Positions 1 to 18,121 of a stretch of 64,000 bases of DNA are shown piece after piece; positions within the stretch are counted from its first letter, which is position 1, and every line of letters starts with the position of its first letter. The notes beneath the pieces are model-generated. The model did not search any database, was not told the DNA's origin, and saw only the letters and a program-made list of their open reading frames with translations. The stretch comes from Haliotis asinina (Eukaryota > Mollusca > Gastropoda > Lepetellida > Haliotidae): contig NC_090287.1 in the NCBI RefSeq assembly GCF_037392515.1, positions 14,373,001 through 14,437,000 on the forward strand, written 5' to 3'. The translations under genes and the position numbers were made by a program.

Positions 1-44
1 ACTACCTTGATAAAGACTGAAGTTCCTATAATGTTTGAAGCCAA

Positions 45-180
45 GGGATTAAGTCGGTGGTGAAAATCGGGGTTCGAATCCCAATTTGTGAAGTCCATTT
101 CTGGTGTCGCCCGTCTCGATAGTCCTGGAATATCGCTGAACACCGTGGAGTAAAACTGAACTCTATCACTCATTCACCCA
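45..180 (+). repeat. SINE family A copy (decayed)
   Basis: B box GGTTCGAATCCC at 71-82, then the family body GTGAAGTCCATTTCTGGTGT, then a tail region GAGTAAAACTGAACT with CACTCATTCACCC. Further copies: 7773-7917, 11558-11640, 16734-16803, 23396-23527, 25396-25546, 38061-38123, 38841-39076, 49878-49990, 51372-51465, 54117-54190, 56361-56455. Confidence 0.75.
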
Positions 181-1590
181 TTTCTAATACGTAAGGTACA
201 CATGCGTGTTATTGGTGACTGTACACACGCGTGTTATTGGTAACGTATTACAATGTGTGCCATTTACACGTTTGACACATATTTTCGGAAAGTTATTCGA
301 CAACTGCCAAGCTTTCTAATATGCGACATTTTAGGAAGACTTCTGTCTGTTGTATGGGGAAGAGCCGTATTATTTCAGTCGACTTTATTTGGTGGACGTA
401 TTGCCCTAACGTCTATAATGTCCCTCCCCTCTGGCGATAAGCTAGGCCCAAGTTAAGTGTAAATATATGACCCTTCCTCCATCAAACAGTGATGCGTATA
501 ATTAGTTATTATGTTTATATAGTTATATGTATGGATATGAATCTAAGAATGTTATGCGTAATTAGTACTCAAATAATTCTCGGTACTTGATGTTATGTTT
601 ATAGAGCTATATGTGTGGATGTGAACGTATGATGTTTACGTCGTTTCGTGAAACTGTAGGTGTGGTCTTTAGGAGACATCTTCCATGTACCATGTCCCCG
701 CTTAACCACCTCCGACTTGTATTTACTGAAGCGTAATTATAAACGTTTTATGTTGTGTTAGTTTAGTTAAGTCAATTGTTGGGCCTCCCCTGTTAACTTC
801 TGGGAGAGGGATTTGAAGTGAATGTGACCGCATATGAAACACTATCAAATTATTCTTGACGAAATACAATCCCAAGAGCGTGTGTCATACAGTTTTTCTT
901 ATCTTGGAAATACATTCACCGATTTGTTGAATATGCCTTCTTTCGGCGTCATGTAACTTGCGTAATGGCGCCACTTTATTACTGAAGGATAGGATATTGT
1001 ATGGTGTAGACATGTAGAATGTAGAGGAAATGAAACATTTGAATGAATCAGTGAAGAAATCCTAATTTGGAAATATGTCAACTTTACAAAGTGCATGAAA
1101 GTGAAAACTGTCATCTCATAAAACCCATTATGTATACTACATGCACACTGCATAATAATGGTGTAGAATTATAATTACTTACAGTGATTCATTTCGTTTT
1201 AGAGTAATCAATGTAATTTTAAGAGTTCAGTGAATGGTGCGATGATATATGGGATCCAGAAATGTCTACAAAACAATGAAAAATTGCCTTAAGTTCGTTT
1301 CCCCGCAACCATAGTCAATTTATTGCTAACCGTTTTAGTGCGATTCCACTTTTTGGTTAACCAATCAAAATGTCTGTAAAGTGGTGTAAAATAGGGGTGG
1401 TTATGTATCAGGGCTGATATAAAATAAAGTGAATGGATGATAGTGGAGGTAAGTATGCCGTTTTGAAAATGAGTGTTTGTTTTAGCAATCCGTGCACCTG
1501 TTCTAGTCGATAGGCTGGATTTTTGCCTTAAACCGCTGTACATATCTGTACAGCGCACAGTGTGTCAAAGAAAATTCACTCGCCGGCTAG
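181..1590. other. Presumed EIF3K intron 2 sequence, no recognised content
   Basis: AT-rich with scattered stops. I compared both strands with expected downstream eIF3k segments (YQFNP, LPHTDFTL, ICHVVGITYQ) and saw no match. The 67-89 codon open frames have no recognisable domain. Confidence 0.6.
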
Positions 1591-1643
1591 ACGTCGAGCA
1601 CACCTTTTTATAGTGCGAAGTCGTCTAGTTATATGCTGGACTA
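1591..1643 (+). repeat. Short dispersed repeat, copy 1 (paired with 61780-61834)
   Basis: GTCGAGCACACCTTTTTATA, TAGTGCGAAGTCGTCTAGTT, ATATGCTGGACTAG. The outer CTAGACG/CGTCTAG words could form a hairpin. Confidence 0.65.
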
Positions 1644-1763
1644 GTGTCATCCCATTAGGATACTTATGAAAAAGGCAAAATATCCATTTTGCCATCATAT
1701 AACCATGGTATTACACAGGCAGGAAATGTGTTCTGGCAAAAACATGGCATTTATCAAACTTAC

Positions 1764-2197
1764 AGTTTTAGCACAGCCAGATTGGCCTCCACGTCATATG
1801 TGTTTTCTCTTGCCTGCATATCCACATATCTCTCTAGTGTTGCAAGATTTTCAGGGTTATACCTGAAAAGGAAATAGGTGGTGTAGATATTATACATGAT
1901 ATCGCTGTCACCGCTTTTTGATCTGCAAATGAAAAAAGTATAAGTAGTACTATGGGACTCATGAATGTCGTGATCATCAAGACCTTATGGTTATGTCGAG
2001 TCGGTTTTAACATCTGGTGGTGGTGCCGGCAAACATCAATTATACAGCTTCAGTACTGAGACCAATAACCAAAGCCGATAAACATATTTTGTGGTCACAG
2101 TATGTGAAAATTACTTGTACATAAACGTTAAGGGCAACAAATACCTGTCAATTCCTTTCAACAAGGAACCAACAGTCGCTCTCATTGCCTCGGCCAT
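1764..2197 (-). CDS. EIF3K: eIF3 subunit K, first two coding exons (partial)
   Basis: eIF3k is a small PCI/HAM-domain subunit of the eIF3 translation-initiation complex and acts in the cytosol. Exon 1 is 2145-2197 and exon 2 is 1764-1862, both on the minus strand. Exon 1 reads [18 protein letters not shown] and exon 2 continues [16 protein letters not shown], then ends near NLAVLKL. This matches the start of animal eIF3k closely (family pattern [27 protein letters not shown]). The donor after exon 1 is GTATTT, the acceptor is TTTTCAG, and the donor after exon 2 is GTAAGT; Arg18 is split AG|G. About 50 of roughly 218 residues are present. I searched 1-1763 for the next exon (expected to begin YQFNP) and did not find it, so the remainder should lie beyond the left edge. 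An ATG 10 nt upstream is out of frame, which supports the start at 2197. Confidence 0.9.
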
Positions 2198-2681
2198 CTT
2201 GGACCATGTGAAGAACAAGACCAATAGTTGACAGATGTCGTGAAAATAGGATTTGAAATAAGATTCATATATGCCCTCTAAAATGCCATAACCCTAATAC
2301 CACAGATGAAACGTGAAAAATACATGATAGGTTTATTACATTGTATTTAGTTATAATTTATAACAGCAACCAAAAACGAAATAGTCCTATATACGTTTAA
2401 CAATACTGATAACATATAACGTTTGTGCCCCATCAAAAATCATAAAACATCCCGTAAACTAATACTTAATGCAATCAAAAGAAATATCTGCTTGTTTTAT
2501 GTTTACTTTTAAACAGTCTAAATGGGAATCTAGAGCTATAAAGATCCCTCCATTTATAATGCATCCGTAGTAAATAATACCACTGATTGGAAAATAGTCT
2601 TTAGTATCCATGCTTCAAGAAGCTGAAGGATTCGATGTAAACATTCGATCCACTTTGTGTATCTGATATCTAAGAGTCGTA
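2198..2681. promoter_or_regulatory. Shared upstream region of the divergent EIF3K and TTC9-family genes
   Basis: The start codons of the two genes are 484 bp apart and point away from each other, so both promoters and both 5' UTRs must lie here unless far-upstream non-coding exons exist. The stretch is AT-rich. I see no convincing TATA box at a usual distance from either start, and no known repeat. A bidirectional promoter is inferred from geometry only. Confidence 0.5.
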
Positions 2682-4957
2682 ATGGAGGATGACGGTGACA
2701 AAATTCCAGACACTGTTAAACTATCTAAAGCAAGACTTTATAAATCCGAGGGAAATGACGCTTATAAAGATAAAAACTACAGACTGGCCATTGGAAAATA
2801 CCACAGAGCTTTGTTGCATCTGAAGGGAATCGGTCAAGGTAAAGAATCATTAGCAGCGATGTTCACGGGTCAGGATGAAGATGAAACTCACCCAATACCT
2901 CAAGAGATGATTTTTGAAGTTGGAAATCTACAGTCAGATTGCTATAACAACTTAGCAGGTATTTTCACATTGAAGGTTTTTAAGAAGTAGAACACGTTCC
3001 TTATCTTGCTTTCAAATGCATGCAAACTATCTGTAATTGACGAAATGAAGGGGACTACAAGACAAGTAATGTCTTAGTGCTGACACCACAGAGGCAAGTG
3101 AAACCCAATTCTGCTCCTTCACATTGATTAAAATGAATATTGGTGTCATTTTTGCACGTCGCGACTTTAGTGATGCTAACCGGCAGGTTTTCAGTTGATC
3201 AGCATTGGTATCAAATCCCTGAAATGGACTCATGAAATGCCAGACTGAACACAAACACCATCTTGATGGTTATATTAAAAGTGTTACTGAATGCTGAGTC
3301 GGTGCACACAGTTAATATATGTGGACAGAACATGTTGACATATTACGGTGGTGTGTGGTCCTGTGCGTAGAGCACAGGTCCCAAATCAGTTTCATTTAAG
3401 CAATATTGAGCTCTGAGAGTCCATGGGCAGTTTGACTCCCAAGAGTTTCTAGGACTTCAGTGCTGCCCCAAAAGGATGTGATGTGTGTGGTCTCACTGAG
3501 GCAAGTGAGTTTGTTCAATATTGCCTTTGTTCATCCAGCAGAAAGTGGGTACCTGGTGGGATAAGTCATATGCCAGCTTGGGTTATCTGGGGTAATAATT
3601 ATTATCCTGATAACAGTGTCCAGTGAGCAACTACTCAGATTGATGCTAGGTGCTATATAAATGAATTATTATTATTATCAACTCTGCACTGGCTCAGCTC
3701 TTATTTGATGAGGGAGCGAGAATTAACTCCGAAACTTCATGTAAAGAATAAAAATATGTTGTTGTCCATAAAATGTGTCATGTATTCATGTTCATGCAAC
3801 TTCCAACCAGTTTCTTTCGAGATTTTCTGTAAGTGAAGCCTTTATCGGTTTACATATGTTTCAGGCCAGTCATGGATGTTTTCACATAATTTGTTCAACA
3901 GTTTCTAACCCTTGAATAAAGAACATTGACAAATCATTTTACAATTTGCTATTTGGAAAACAGACATTACTGAAATTGATCTATTTGCAGCCTGTCTCCT
4001 GCAGCAGGGGGAACCCAACTATCAGAAAGTTATTGAGTACTGTGATAGCGTACTTGCTATCCAAACAGGCAATGTCAAGGCTGTGTACAGAAAAGGACAA
4101 GCATTGTACCACTTGAAAAGATACGAGAAAGCATTAGATGTCTTCAGCCAAGCCAGTGAAGGTACATGTGATGGTTTAAGTTATTGGATGACAATGTTAT
4201 ACATGCTTGTTTGACCTCACTTTTTGGGGTATCCTCACTATATTCTGTGGTATGTGTTAATGAACAGCATCTAGTGACATTAGTATTATAAACATATCTA
4301 CATTTATCTTGGCTTTATAAGAACAAATGGATGTCTCATTTTGAGAATCTGCAACATGCTGTGCAGGGATGGGTCCATTGGACATGATAGGAAACTATGA
4401 CTGTAAGTTCGAATCCTGCTTTACCCATTTGTGTTTTCTAGCTTTGTCAGCAAAATGCTTTCAGGTTTCAACAAAATGGGAGTTGTTGTTCACTTATGAT
4501 AATACTTATGAAGAGAAAAGTCATCATTTAAGCTTTTTTAATATTACCATGTATGTTGTTAAATATATACATGTTACTGAAAATGTGAGATAAATTCCTG
4601 TTGCAAGAAGATACACATCCTTTGTAATCCTATACATTCACCTTCAGGTTTAACCCAAACAATGCATGCATCCATATGTTCATGTTATTAATGCTGAAAA
4701 TATAAACTTGAGATGTAATAATGTGAAATCTTTTAAATTTAAATATAACCAGCCTAATTCTTGTTAATAACCAAACCTACAACCCTGTTTATGTGTTTTC
4801 AGAACCTTCTGTAAAGAAGTACACAACACTGTGCAAAAAAGAACTTCAAAACCAAGACAAGGAACTGAAAGCTGCTTACAAAGGCATGTTTAGTAAATAT
4901 TCAAATGACTCGAAAACATCAAGTAAAGACAGTGAGGCTGATGCTGACAACAGTTAG
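2682..4957 (+). CDS. TTC9: Tetratricopeptide repeat protein 9 family (TTC9-like), complete
   Basis: Three coding exons: 2682-2958, 3991-4161 and 4803-4957, giving 200 aa with frame kept at both junctions. The N-terminal TPR (about residues 14-50) has SKARLYKSEGNDAYKDKNYR followed by a long helix-loop. A second TPR block spans the exon 1/2 junction (SDCYNNLAACLLQQG), and a third follows (VKAVYRKGQALYHLKRYEKA). The order and the CYNNLA-CLLQ signature are those of TTC9A/B/C; the length is close to TTC9C (171) and TTC9A (222). The C-terminal ~20 residues are Ser/Asp-rich (KTSSKDSEADADNS). TPR proteins of this family are soluble adaptors; TTC9A is reported to bind tropomyosin, but nothing here shows the partner. 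Intron 1 carries a SINE. Which of the three vertebrate paralogues it matches best cannot be decided by eye. Confidence 0.9.
3350..3680 (+). repeat. SINE-like repeat ending in (ATT)n, in TTC9 intron 1
   Basis: Near the left end is GTAGAGCACAGGTCCC, possibly a decayed tRNA-like head. The body contains GGTACCTGGTGGGATAAG and ends GCTATATAAATGAATTATTA followed by ATT repeats. This 3' signature is widespread in marine invertebrate SINEs. Confidence 0.55.
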
Positions 4958-5490
4958 CAGTCTACCCAGGGAGCCATTCAATCGAGTGCCATGCTTCTTG
5001 TTTTGTGGATCATTACTCCATCATATCACGGATCATCACATGGATCATTTCATCAGTTTAAAGTACTATACTACTCAAATTGATGTTCGTATACACAGTT
5101 CTTTCATACTACTGTGGTTGATCCAATGTTTCTCCTAGACACGAAAATTTAGGAGTCATCATGACTCCCTGGGAGTCAACAATGCATCAACAATGACGCA
5201 GGCTTTTAAGTTCTCTGGGTATTTGAGATAATTTGTCAGTCAAGTATGCAGGTTTTCTGTGTCAGGGCAAACACTGTTAATCTGTCATGTCTGTCATAGT
5301 TACATGAAAGAATCTGGTGTTCTTTCAGTTCTTTTGAATAGTATATATTAATGACAGATTCAGTAAGAGCTGCAAATACCCCACAGATTGTGTATTTTGT
5401 GGGATGCTGCCTTCATTCACCATTGCAGCAACAGGCATCAATCAATCACTAATATTGCAGCTTTATTCGATGTACAGAACCATATGATAC

Positions 5491-5742
5491 CAGAGGTGTG
5501 ATGATATGTATTGCGATATCTTTCGTGTACATCACAATGTGCTGTCTTTAGTTATTTTCTTTAAGGATGTATATTTATATATCAAGTAACAGTAACAGTG
5601 TAAATTGTGACATAACCATCAGTTTCAAGTGAAAATGAACAAAATTACGGCCAGCGATATGTATCGCGATACGAAAGTAAGTATCGATATCATCTGATAA
5701 AGTATCAAGGTTATCAATACTATGATATATCGTCACAGCTCT
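5491..5742. mobile_element. hAT-like MITE
   Basis: The left end CAGAGGTGTGATGATATG and the inverted right end AGAGCTGTGACGATATATCA form imperfect terminal repeats. The interior is rich in CGATA/TATCG words (TATCGCGATACG), typical of common invertebrate hAT-type MITEs. No coding content, and no clear 8-bp target duplication. It is downstream of the TTC9-family gene. Confidence 0.65.
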
Positions 5743-6018
5743 AAATAAGTCATTAGTGTGTCAGCAACTTATTTCGTGGTCCAGGGCTCACTTTCACAAA
5801 GCGATGATAGCGCTACTAACTCTAATTCTAACTCCCATTCTCCCATTCATAGGCTTAAGATAGTTATAGCCCTGAGATTGCCTTGTGCAATGAATTTTTA
5901 CATGCAAGGGACCACTGGAAGAAGTGTATATTTCACACGTTGCCATTTGTTGACCCATGTTTTCAATTACAACATTCCTTAGTTATTTGTTTGATTGGCG
6001 TTATTAAAAGTTGATGAG

Positions 6019-6212
6019 TAATAAGAAAGTAAGATTCTTTATGGATAACAACTTCTTTACTCCATACTGTATGATGTGTCATTTCGGGATGGAGCCTTAT
6101 CCTTTTGCTTGACAATGGTATAAGGATGGTATAAGGATAAGGATCCATACCAAAATGTCACATCATGTGTAATAAAGAAGTTGTTATCCATAAAGAATAT
6201 TACTTTCTTATT
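6019..6212. mobile_element. Palindromic (foldback) MITE, copy 1
   Basis: The left arm AATAAGAAAGTAAGATTCTT, continuing to TATGGATAACAACTTCTTTA, is mirrored by the right arm (TAAAGAAGTTGTTATCCATA ... TACTTTCTTATT). The palindrome continues inward through ATGATGTG-CATTT, so each arm is about 90 bp and nearly the whole element can fold. A diverged copy lies at 35321-35446. Confidence 0.85.
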
Positions 6213-6819
6213 CCTTTGTTATGTTTTTTACAGCATTTCCTTTTGAGTAATTCTCATCTGATCCACTTATGACATGTATTTTGATGACATATTGCATACT
6301 GTCGCACCACTGTAATTTTGCGCAGGTCTCATGTTATTAAGCCCGGGTGATAAACATTGTAAACTCAGATTTTGTTGTTTCATTGGTGATAGGCTTCAAT
6401 TCCGCAGCTGGCAGAATGAAATAAAATGACTGATGCAGTATGTTTGTCTTGTCTGCATTTTGTGGTGCATCAAATTCAATACAACTTTTCACAATATGGA
6501 TGTTTGTGGAATGAGTGAGCTGGTTTAACACCACACACTGTGTACAATATATCCAGGATTTAGCTGGATGTGAAAGATGCCATAGACACTTCCTGCTTCA
6601 GTTAAACCAACAGACTTGGCTATAATACAGTCAAACCTCTTTGGCTTTTACCAAAGTCATTATGCATTTAAAAAAGTGTACTATCAACAAATGGAAACAG
6701 GAAATCATGGGTGAATATCTCATCATCAGGTTGGTTGCCATTGGGCTACTACTTCAGCACTGATGAGACCTAATCAGAACAGTAATGAAGTTGGTGATCG
6801 CCAACAAGAACGAAGCTAA

Positions 6820-7634
6820 GTCACTACATGCAGATGGATACAGTTAAAACCCATCTCCGGCACAAGTTCCAAACTGCAGCGAACTTCACTGGGGCCATTT
6901 CTGGACTTAGCGTGTCGTCTCAATCACTGTCAGGAAATGCTAACTGTCATTGCTGAAACACTGTCAGGAAACGCTAACTGTCATTGCTGAATAAGCCACG
7001 TCGTCCTTCCATACGACCTATACTTACACAACGTCACCAAGAAAATCGTCAAGGGTAGTGTCGAATGTTCGTTACCTTCTGTAATGGTGGAGGACTGGGG
7101 CGTTTATCAATAGATTTAGCCAGATTTGTCCAGATACAATTTTCCATATGGGCAGACGTCGGGATATCCAGAGAGGTCTTGTGGGGGCATTTCGCCCAAA
7201 CCGGTCATGGAGAGCATATGCTTTGCCAAGTTTCAGGGTGGTTCAGTTATGTTTTTGAGTGGGATGAGCGCATGTCAGAGAGCCCCATGAAAACAGGCGT
7301 TGCCCACAGAGATTCGATCCTCGACCTCGTGGCAGCTCCGTTTCTTCTGTGCCATGGCCCAGGAGTGGCACACATTATGCCCTTCCTCACACCGCAGGTG
7401 TTGCTACGGCTTTTCTTCAACAGCATACTTGATGTTCAAAGGGAACGACGTGTACGCCGTATACCGAAAATTCGCCAGATAACATCCGTGATTGGCCAGC
7501 AGATTAGCAGAGAATATGGCAAGTCATTCTCCATAAGTCTGCGAAGTACTGCTGGATTATTCCCAGATTCTGACAGTTACTTGAGCCTTCAATTTCGGTT
7601 GAAGAGTCTTCTGCAGAGCCATTATATGATCTGA
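6820..7634 (+). pseudogene. Decayed Tc1-like transposase remnant
   Basis: Broken reading frames keep a Tc1-type order: NKPRRPSIRPILTQRHQ near 7000-7050 (compare the RRP-LLT-RH segment of Tc1 transposases), GGSVM near 7230, and APFLLCHGPGVAHIMPF near 7330-7390 where intact relatives have PFL-HGPGV-FQQDNA. No catalytic block is intact. A 189-codon open frame (7065-7634) crosses it but mixes frames and does not look like a gene. The 34-bp tandem duplication at 6925-6992 lies inside. The assignment is by eye from short patches and could be wrong. Confidence 0.5.
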
Positions 7635-7772
7635 ATACATGTTTAATGAGCACATACGTACATAATTAATACACTTCAGCAGTATCAGTATGTGGTCCAT
7701 ACACTCGCTTAATTAACATTATCTCCACATGGTTAGTAAACCATATAGGCAACCTGTTCTTTAAATTTTCGA

Positions 7773-7917
7773 GTTTCGTTTTACGCCGCTTTATCGATAT
7801 TACGGCTGGAGACACAAGAAATTAACTTCAAACATTGTACCCATCTGGGGAATCGAACCATGCAGAGACTTCGGCGAGACGAGCGAACTCTTTCACCACT
7901 AGGCTACCCCAAGGCCC
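7773..7917 (-). repeat. SINE family A copy
   Basis: A near full-length minus-strand copy: it starts TTTCGTTTTACGCCGC at the left, has GGGGAATCGAACC (inverted B box), and ends with the inverted A-box region CACTAGGCTACCCC. Confidence 0.85.
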
Positions 7918-8267
7918 ATGTCATATCACAGGACGCTTATCCATTTTACGTAAAATTATTCACACAATGTGAAGAATGGGTTTTTAAAACAATCCAAAAC
8001 ACTTTCAAAATCGTATAAAAATATTTTTCAATAAATAAAGAAAACATGCATTAGGATTTTCACATGTTTTGTTCCTGCAACAGACTAAGGACAATTTTAA
8101 ATGAACACGAACCAGTTTCATTGGCTCATCATGTAGCTGCACTACGTTCAACAAAAAAGTTTCCTTGGTACTCAGTGTTTTTAAGTGATTGGCGTACAGT
8201 ACGATCTTACGGACGATTTTAGTTTCTGATAATATTCTTCTATACGCAGGCCCGACAGAAGATCACC

Positions 8268-8345
8268 AAAGAAGACCCAGGGTAGAATTGGTCTAGAGCA
8301 ACCTATGCCTGTGTTTTTTTTAGAGGCGACAAACAGGATGGGTTA
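8268..8345 (+). repeat. SINE family B 5' fragment
   Basis: AGAATTGGTCTAGAGCAACC, then GAGGCGACAAACAGGATGGG, matches only the 5' part of family B; the body and tail are absent. Confidence 0.55.
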
Positions 8346-9053
8346 CATGACTGACTGATTCAGCTTTTGAGTAAGTTAGGTGCGGGTGGTAATATATTTA
8401 TTCCCGCTTAATCGGTTTTTCAGCATTTTATTCACATCGCAAAACATATTTTTCTTCATCATCTGAAAATAACGAAGTCACTGCGTCCAGGCATATTACA
8501 AAATACAACCGTTGTATTTTGAAGTTAATGGACAATGAATAATAATAAATTGTGAAACATGCACACTTTGACAAACTGTAATGATTTACTTTCACATGGC
8601 ATAACGAATAGTATATCTTAAAATACTTGCTGATGTGATTTCCTTAATGAATCACAAGCCTCTGAATTAGATACACGATTTTTCCATTTGACCGGCCAAA
8701 CATTGAGTGATTAAGATTTCACGCCACTTTCATCAATACCCAGAATTATTACGGTGGGTCTAAGATTGAACCATACATTTTGGTAATTATACTTCGGAAC
8801 TTAAGGTCTTCAAACAAAAAAAAAACAAAAACAAGAAAAAACCCAATAGTGTGAGACCTTGCGGATTTCGGGTTTTATGCAACTCGCAGCCGTATAAATG
8901 CTGTATGATTTACAGCTGCAGTTCGTTTAACGTATTGCCAACCAAAAAAACTTCCAAGTGACTGTCGCTTAACATGTAGGAGTTGTCCCAGCTTGGTTCA
9001 TTTCGTTAGGTGGCGCTCGCTAGCGTCTGCGCATTCACTCGTATCCTGTGAAA

Positions 9054-16049
<6,996 letters not shown>

Positions 16050-16733
16050 TATGTCAGTGTATTCATGTGTATGTCAGTGTATTGTAATGTATGGGGTGCC
16101 ACTCTCCATAAACATCATCTTTAAACATATTCTGTGTTTTTCTTTGCCTGATTGACATTGGAGGGTTGAGAAAACAACCATGGATCTGATTACTCCTCCA
16201 AAGTGCGAGGTGAATACAATATATTACCCTGAAAATCTCAAATCTCAATCTTCAAACAACAACATTCCATGTTCGGCAGAGTGAGACGCAAACTGTTTTG
16301 AAAATAATGTTTCCTGGAGAGATATAAAGGGAGATAACTCGGAATCGCATGGTTTATGACAAAATGATCAAATTCGAGGTTTTCTTAAACATTAAGTGAA
16401 ATACAGATATATAATAATTTTTAATGTATTTATTGACACAAACAAATAAGAAACTATGGCAACAAATTTGTTACTCTGTTCATACTGAAAGTTCTTTATG
16501 TCAACTAAAACATTTGAAGCTATTAGCCTTTTAGCAGCCACATACCGTCAAGGTCATTCACACAACCCGTGTAGTGTGTCACGTGACGGAATCGATGGAG
16601 TGTACAGTTCCTAAACCCTGGCAAATCCACCTACATGGTTTAGTATGCTTTGGCTATTAATCAGAATTTGACAAATGTATCTTCATTTTGTAAGAATGGG
16701 CATAACAAGTTGTACATGGGTACAATATGAAAT

Positions 16734-16803
16734 GCCCATTTCTGGTGTCCTCCACCATAATATTGCCTGAATATTGTTTAATGTAGCGTAAAGCTCTCCC
16801 TCA
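16734..16803 (+). repeat. SINE family A 3' fragment
   Basis: GCCCATTTCTGGTGTCCTCC followed by TGAATATTGTTTAATGTAGC and CTCCCTCAATC. A headless, diverged fragment downstream of PSMC1. Confidence 0.65.
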
Positions 16804-17070
16804 ATCAAATTATTCACAAAACATAAGACAATATTTGTTAGATCTTGCACAGATGCCAGGCAATCTGGTCAGTGGGTATCTTCTGCTATTTATAAATTTT
16901 GAAAGTGGGTGGTTTGATGCCAGCAGATTCCAATTAACCCGGTTATGGATAGGGTCTTAGATTTTCATCAAATTTTGTAAGCTGGTTTTTGTTGGAAAAC
17001 AATGAAGGGAATGAGGTGTCAATTTTTCAGTAAATAAAATTTTCCATACATTTTTACACTGCAAAACTGT

Positions 17071-17385
17071 GTCCCAAAAATGGGACAATATGCAGATGGG
17101 TGAACTTAAAATAGGTAATAAATTAGGCTTAGGGGTAGGAAATCAACCTCTTCAATCTTAAAATTGACTCTCTTATTTAAAAAGCTTTCATGGAATACAA
17201 TTAAACTGACTTTTATATTAATGTTTATTAACAAACTGAAACCTGAGCTCTTGATGACTTGTTGATGAATGTATCTCTAAGGCCTCTGCTGGGGAAGATT
17301 TTAGAGGCTGATCTCGCACCACCTTAGCCTAATATACTGCCTAATTTATAGTCACTTATCTGCATATCATCCCATTTTAGGGGAC
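17071..17385. mobile_element. Foldback element, ~70-bp diverged arms
   Basis: GTCCCAAAAATGGGACAATA near 17071 is mirrored by the reverse complement of the block ending at 17385 (GTCCCCTAAAATGGGATGAT). The match continues through TATGCAGAT, AAATTAGGC and TTAGGCT. Beyond it, ATTTTCCA occurs on both sides, so the original ends may be slightly further out. No coding content. Confidence 0.65.
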
Positions 17386-17845
17386 GGTACTTTAGTGGAA
17401 AATTGAGTAGGGAAAAAATGGAAACCATGTTCATATTATATTTCTGTTTGAGCAACGAACGTTTTACACACTTTTTAATGAACTTCTGTAGCTAAACAGA
17501 GACGGGTAAAAAAATCATTGAACATCATGCTTTGCCGAATTGGCCACTTGTTAACCCAGTGGTTTGGAAAAGTTTTTTTAAAATTTGATGTACATTTAGG
17601 AAATGCTCGTATATACATCGAGCGTCTTAAATATTATTTAGTATGACAAGTCACAAGACCGGAAACGTTTGTACAACGACCATGTCAGGAGTTTGTAACT
17701 AGGTACAGTGAAGTCATATTTAGGCCATTTGCATCCTGGGACAGCAGCCAATCTGCCAGTCCCATGAAGTATGCGATAAGAGACAAGTGGTCTGGACGGA
17801 TTCATGCGACGTTTGATGTTTGGTAAATGTTTTGCGTGTCAGTCC

Positions 17846-18121
17846 CAGTTGCGCAGATCGAACTCATGCTGTTGGTCACTGGATTCTCTGGTCCTGATTC
17901 GATTATTTACAGACCGCCGCTATATAGCTGGAATAATGCAGGGTACAGTGTAAAACTGAACTCACGAATATTTTATGAACACTGGAGAGGGAAGAGAGTG
18001 AGTTTAGTTTTACAACGCACTCGCAGTATGCCAACGTCGTTGCGTCTGCCTGCAAATAATCGCGTCGGGACCAGACAGTACAATGATCAACAGCATGAGC
18101 ATCGATCTGCGCAAATGGAAG
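17846..18121. repeat. Inverted pair of SINE family B copies (tail to tail)
   Basis: Copy 1 (17846-17972, plus) runs CAGTTGCGCAGATCGAACTC to AAAACTGAACTCAC. Copy 2 (18000-18121, minus) starts GTGAGTTTAGTTTTACAACG and ends GATCTGCGCAAATGG. Both lack the 5' head at about the same point, and the gap is under 30 bp, so a transcript could fold into a ~120-bp stem. Confidence 0.8.

Larger units (their letters stand above)
4958..9053. other. Intergenic region between the TTC9-family gene and PSMC1
   Basis: Holds the hAT-like MITE, the palindromic MITE, the decayed Tc1-like remnant and two SINE pieces. 5750-5960 contains CACAAAGCGATGATAGCGCT and ATAGCCCTGAGATTGCCTTG, which looks like another dispersed repeat: GCGCTAAGGTTGCC-type sequence recurs near 50285. 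7918-9053 otherwise shows nothing recognisable. Confidence 0.6.

Noticed and set aside
7065-7634. A 189-codon open frame, the second longest in the window.
   Set aside because: It has no coherent domain; short patches fit a Tc1-like transposase in more than one frame, so it is treated as a decayed transposon.
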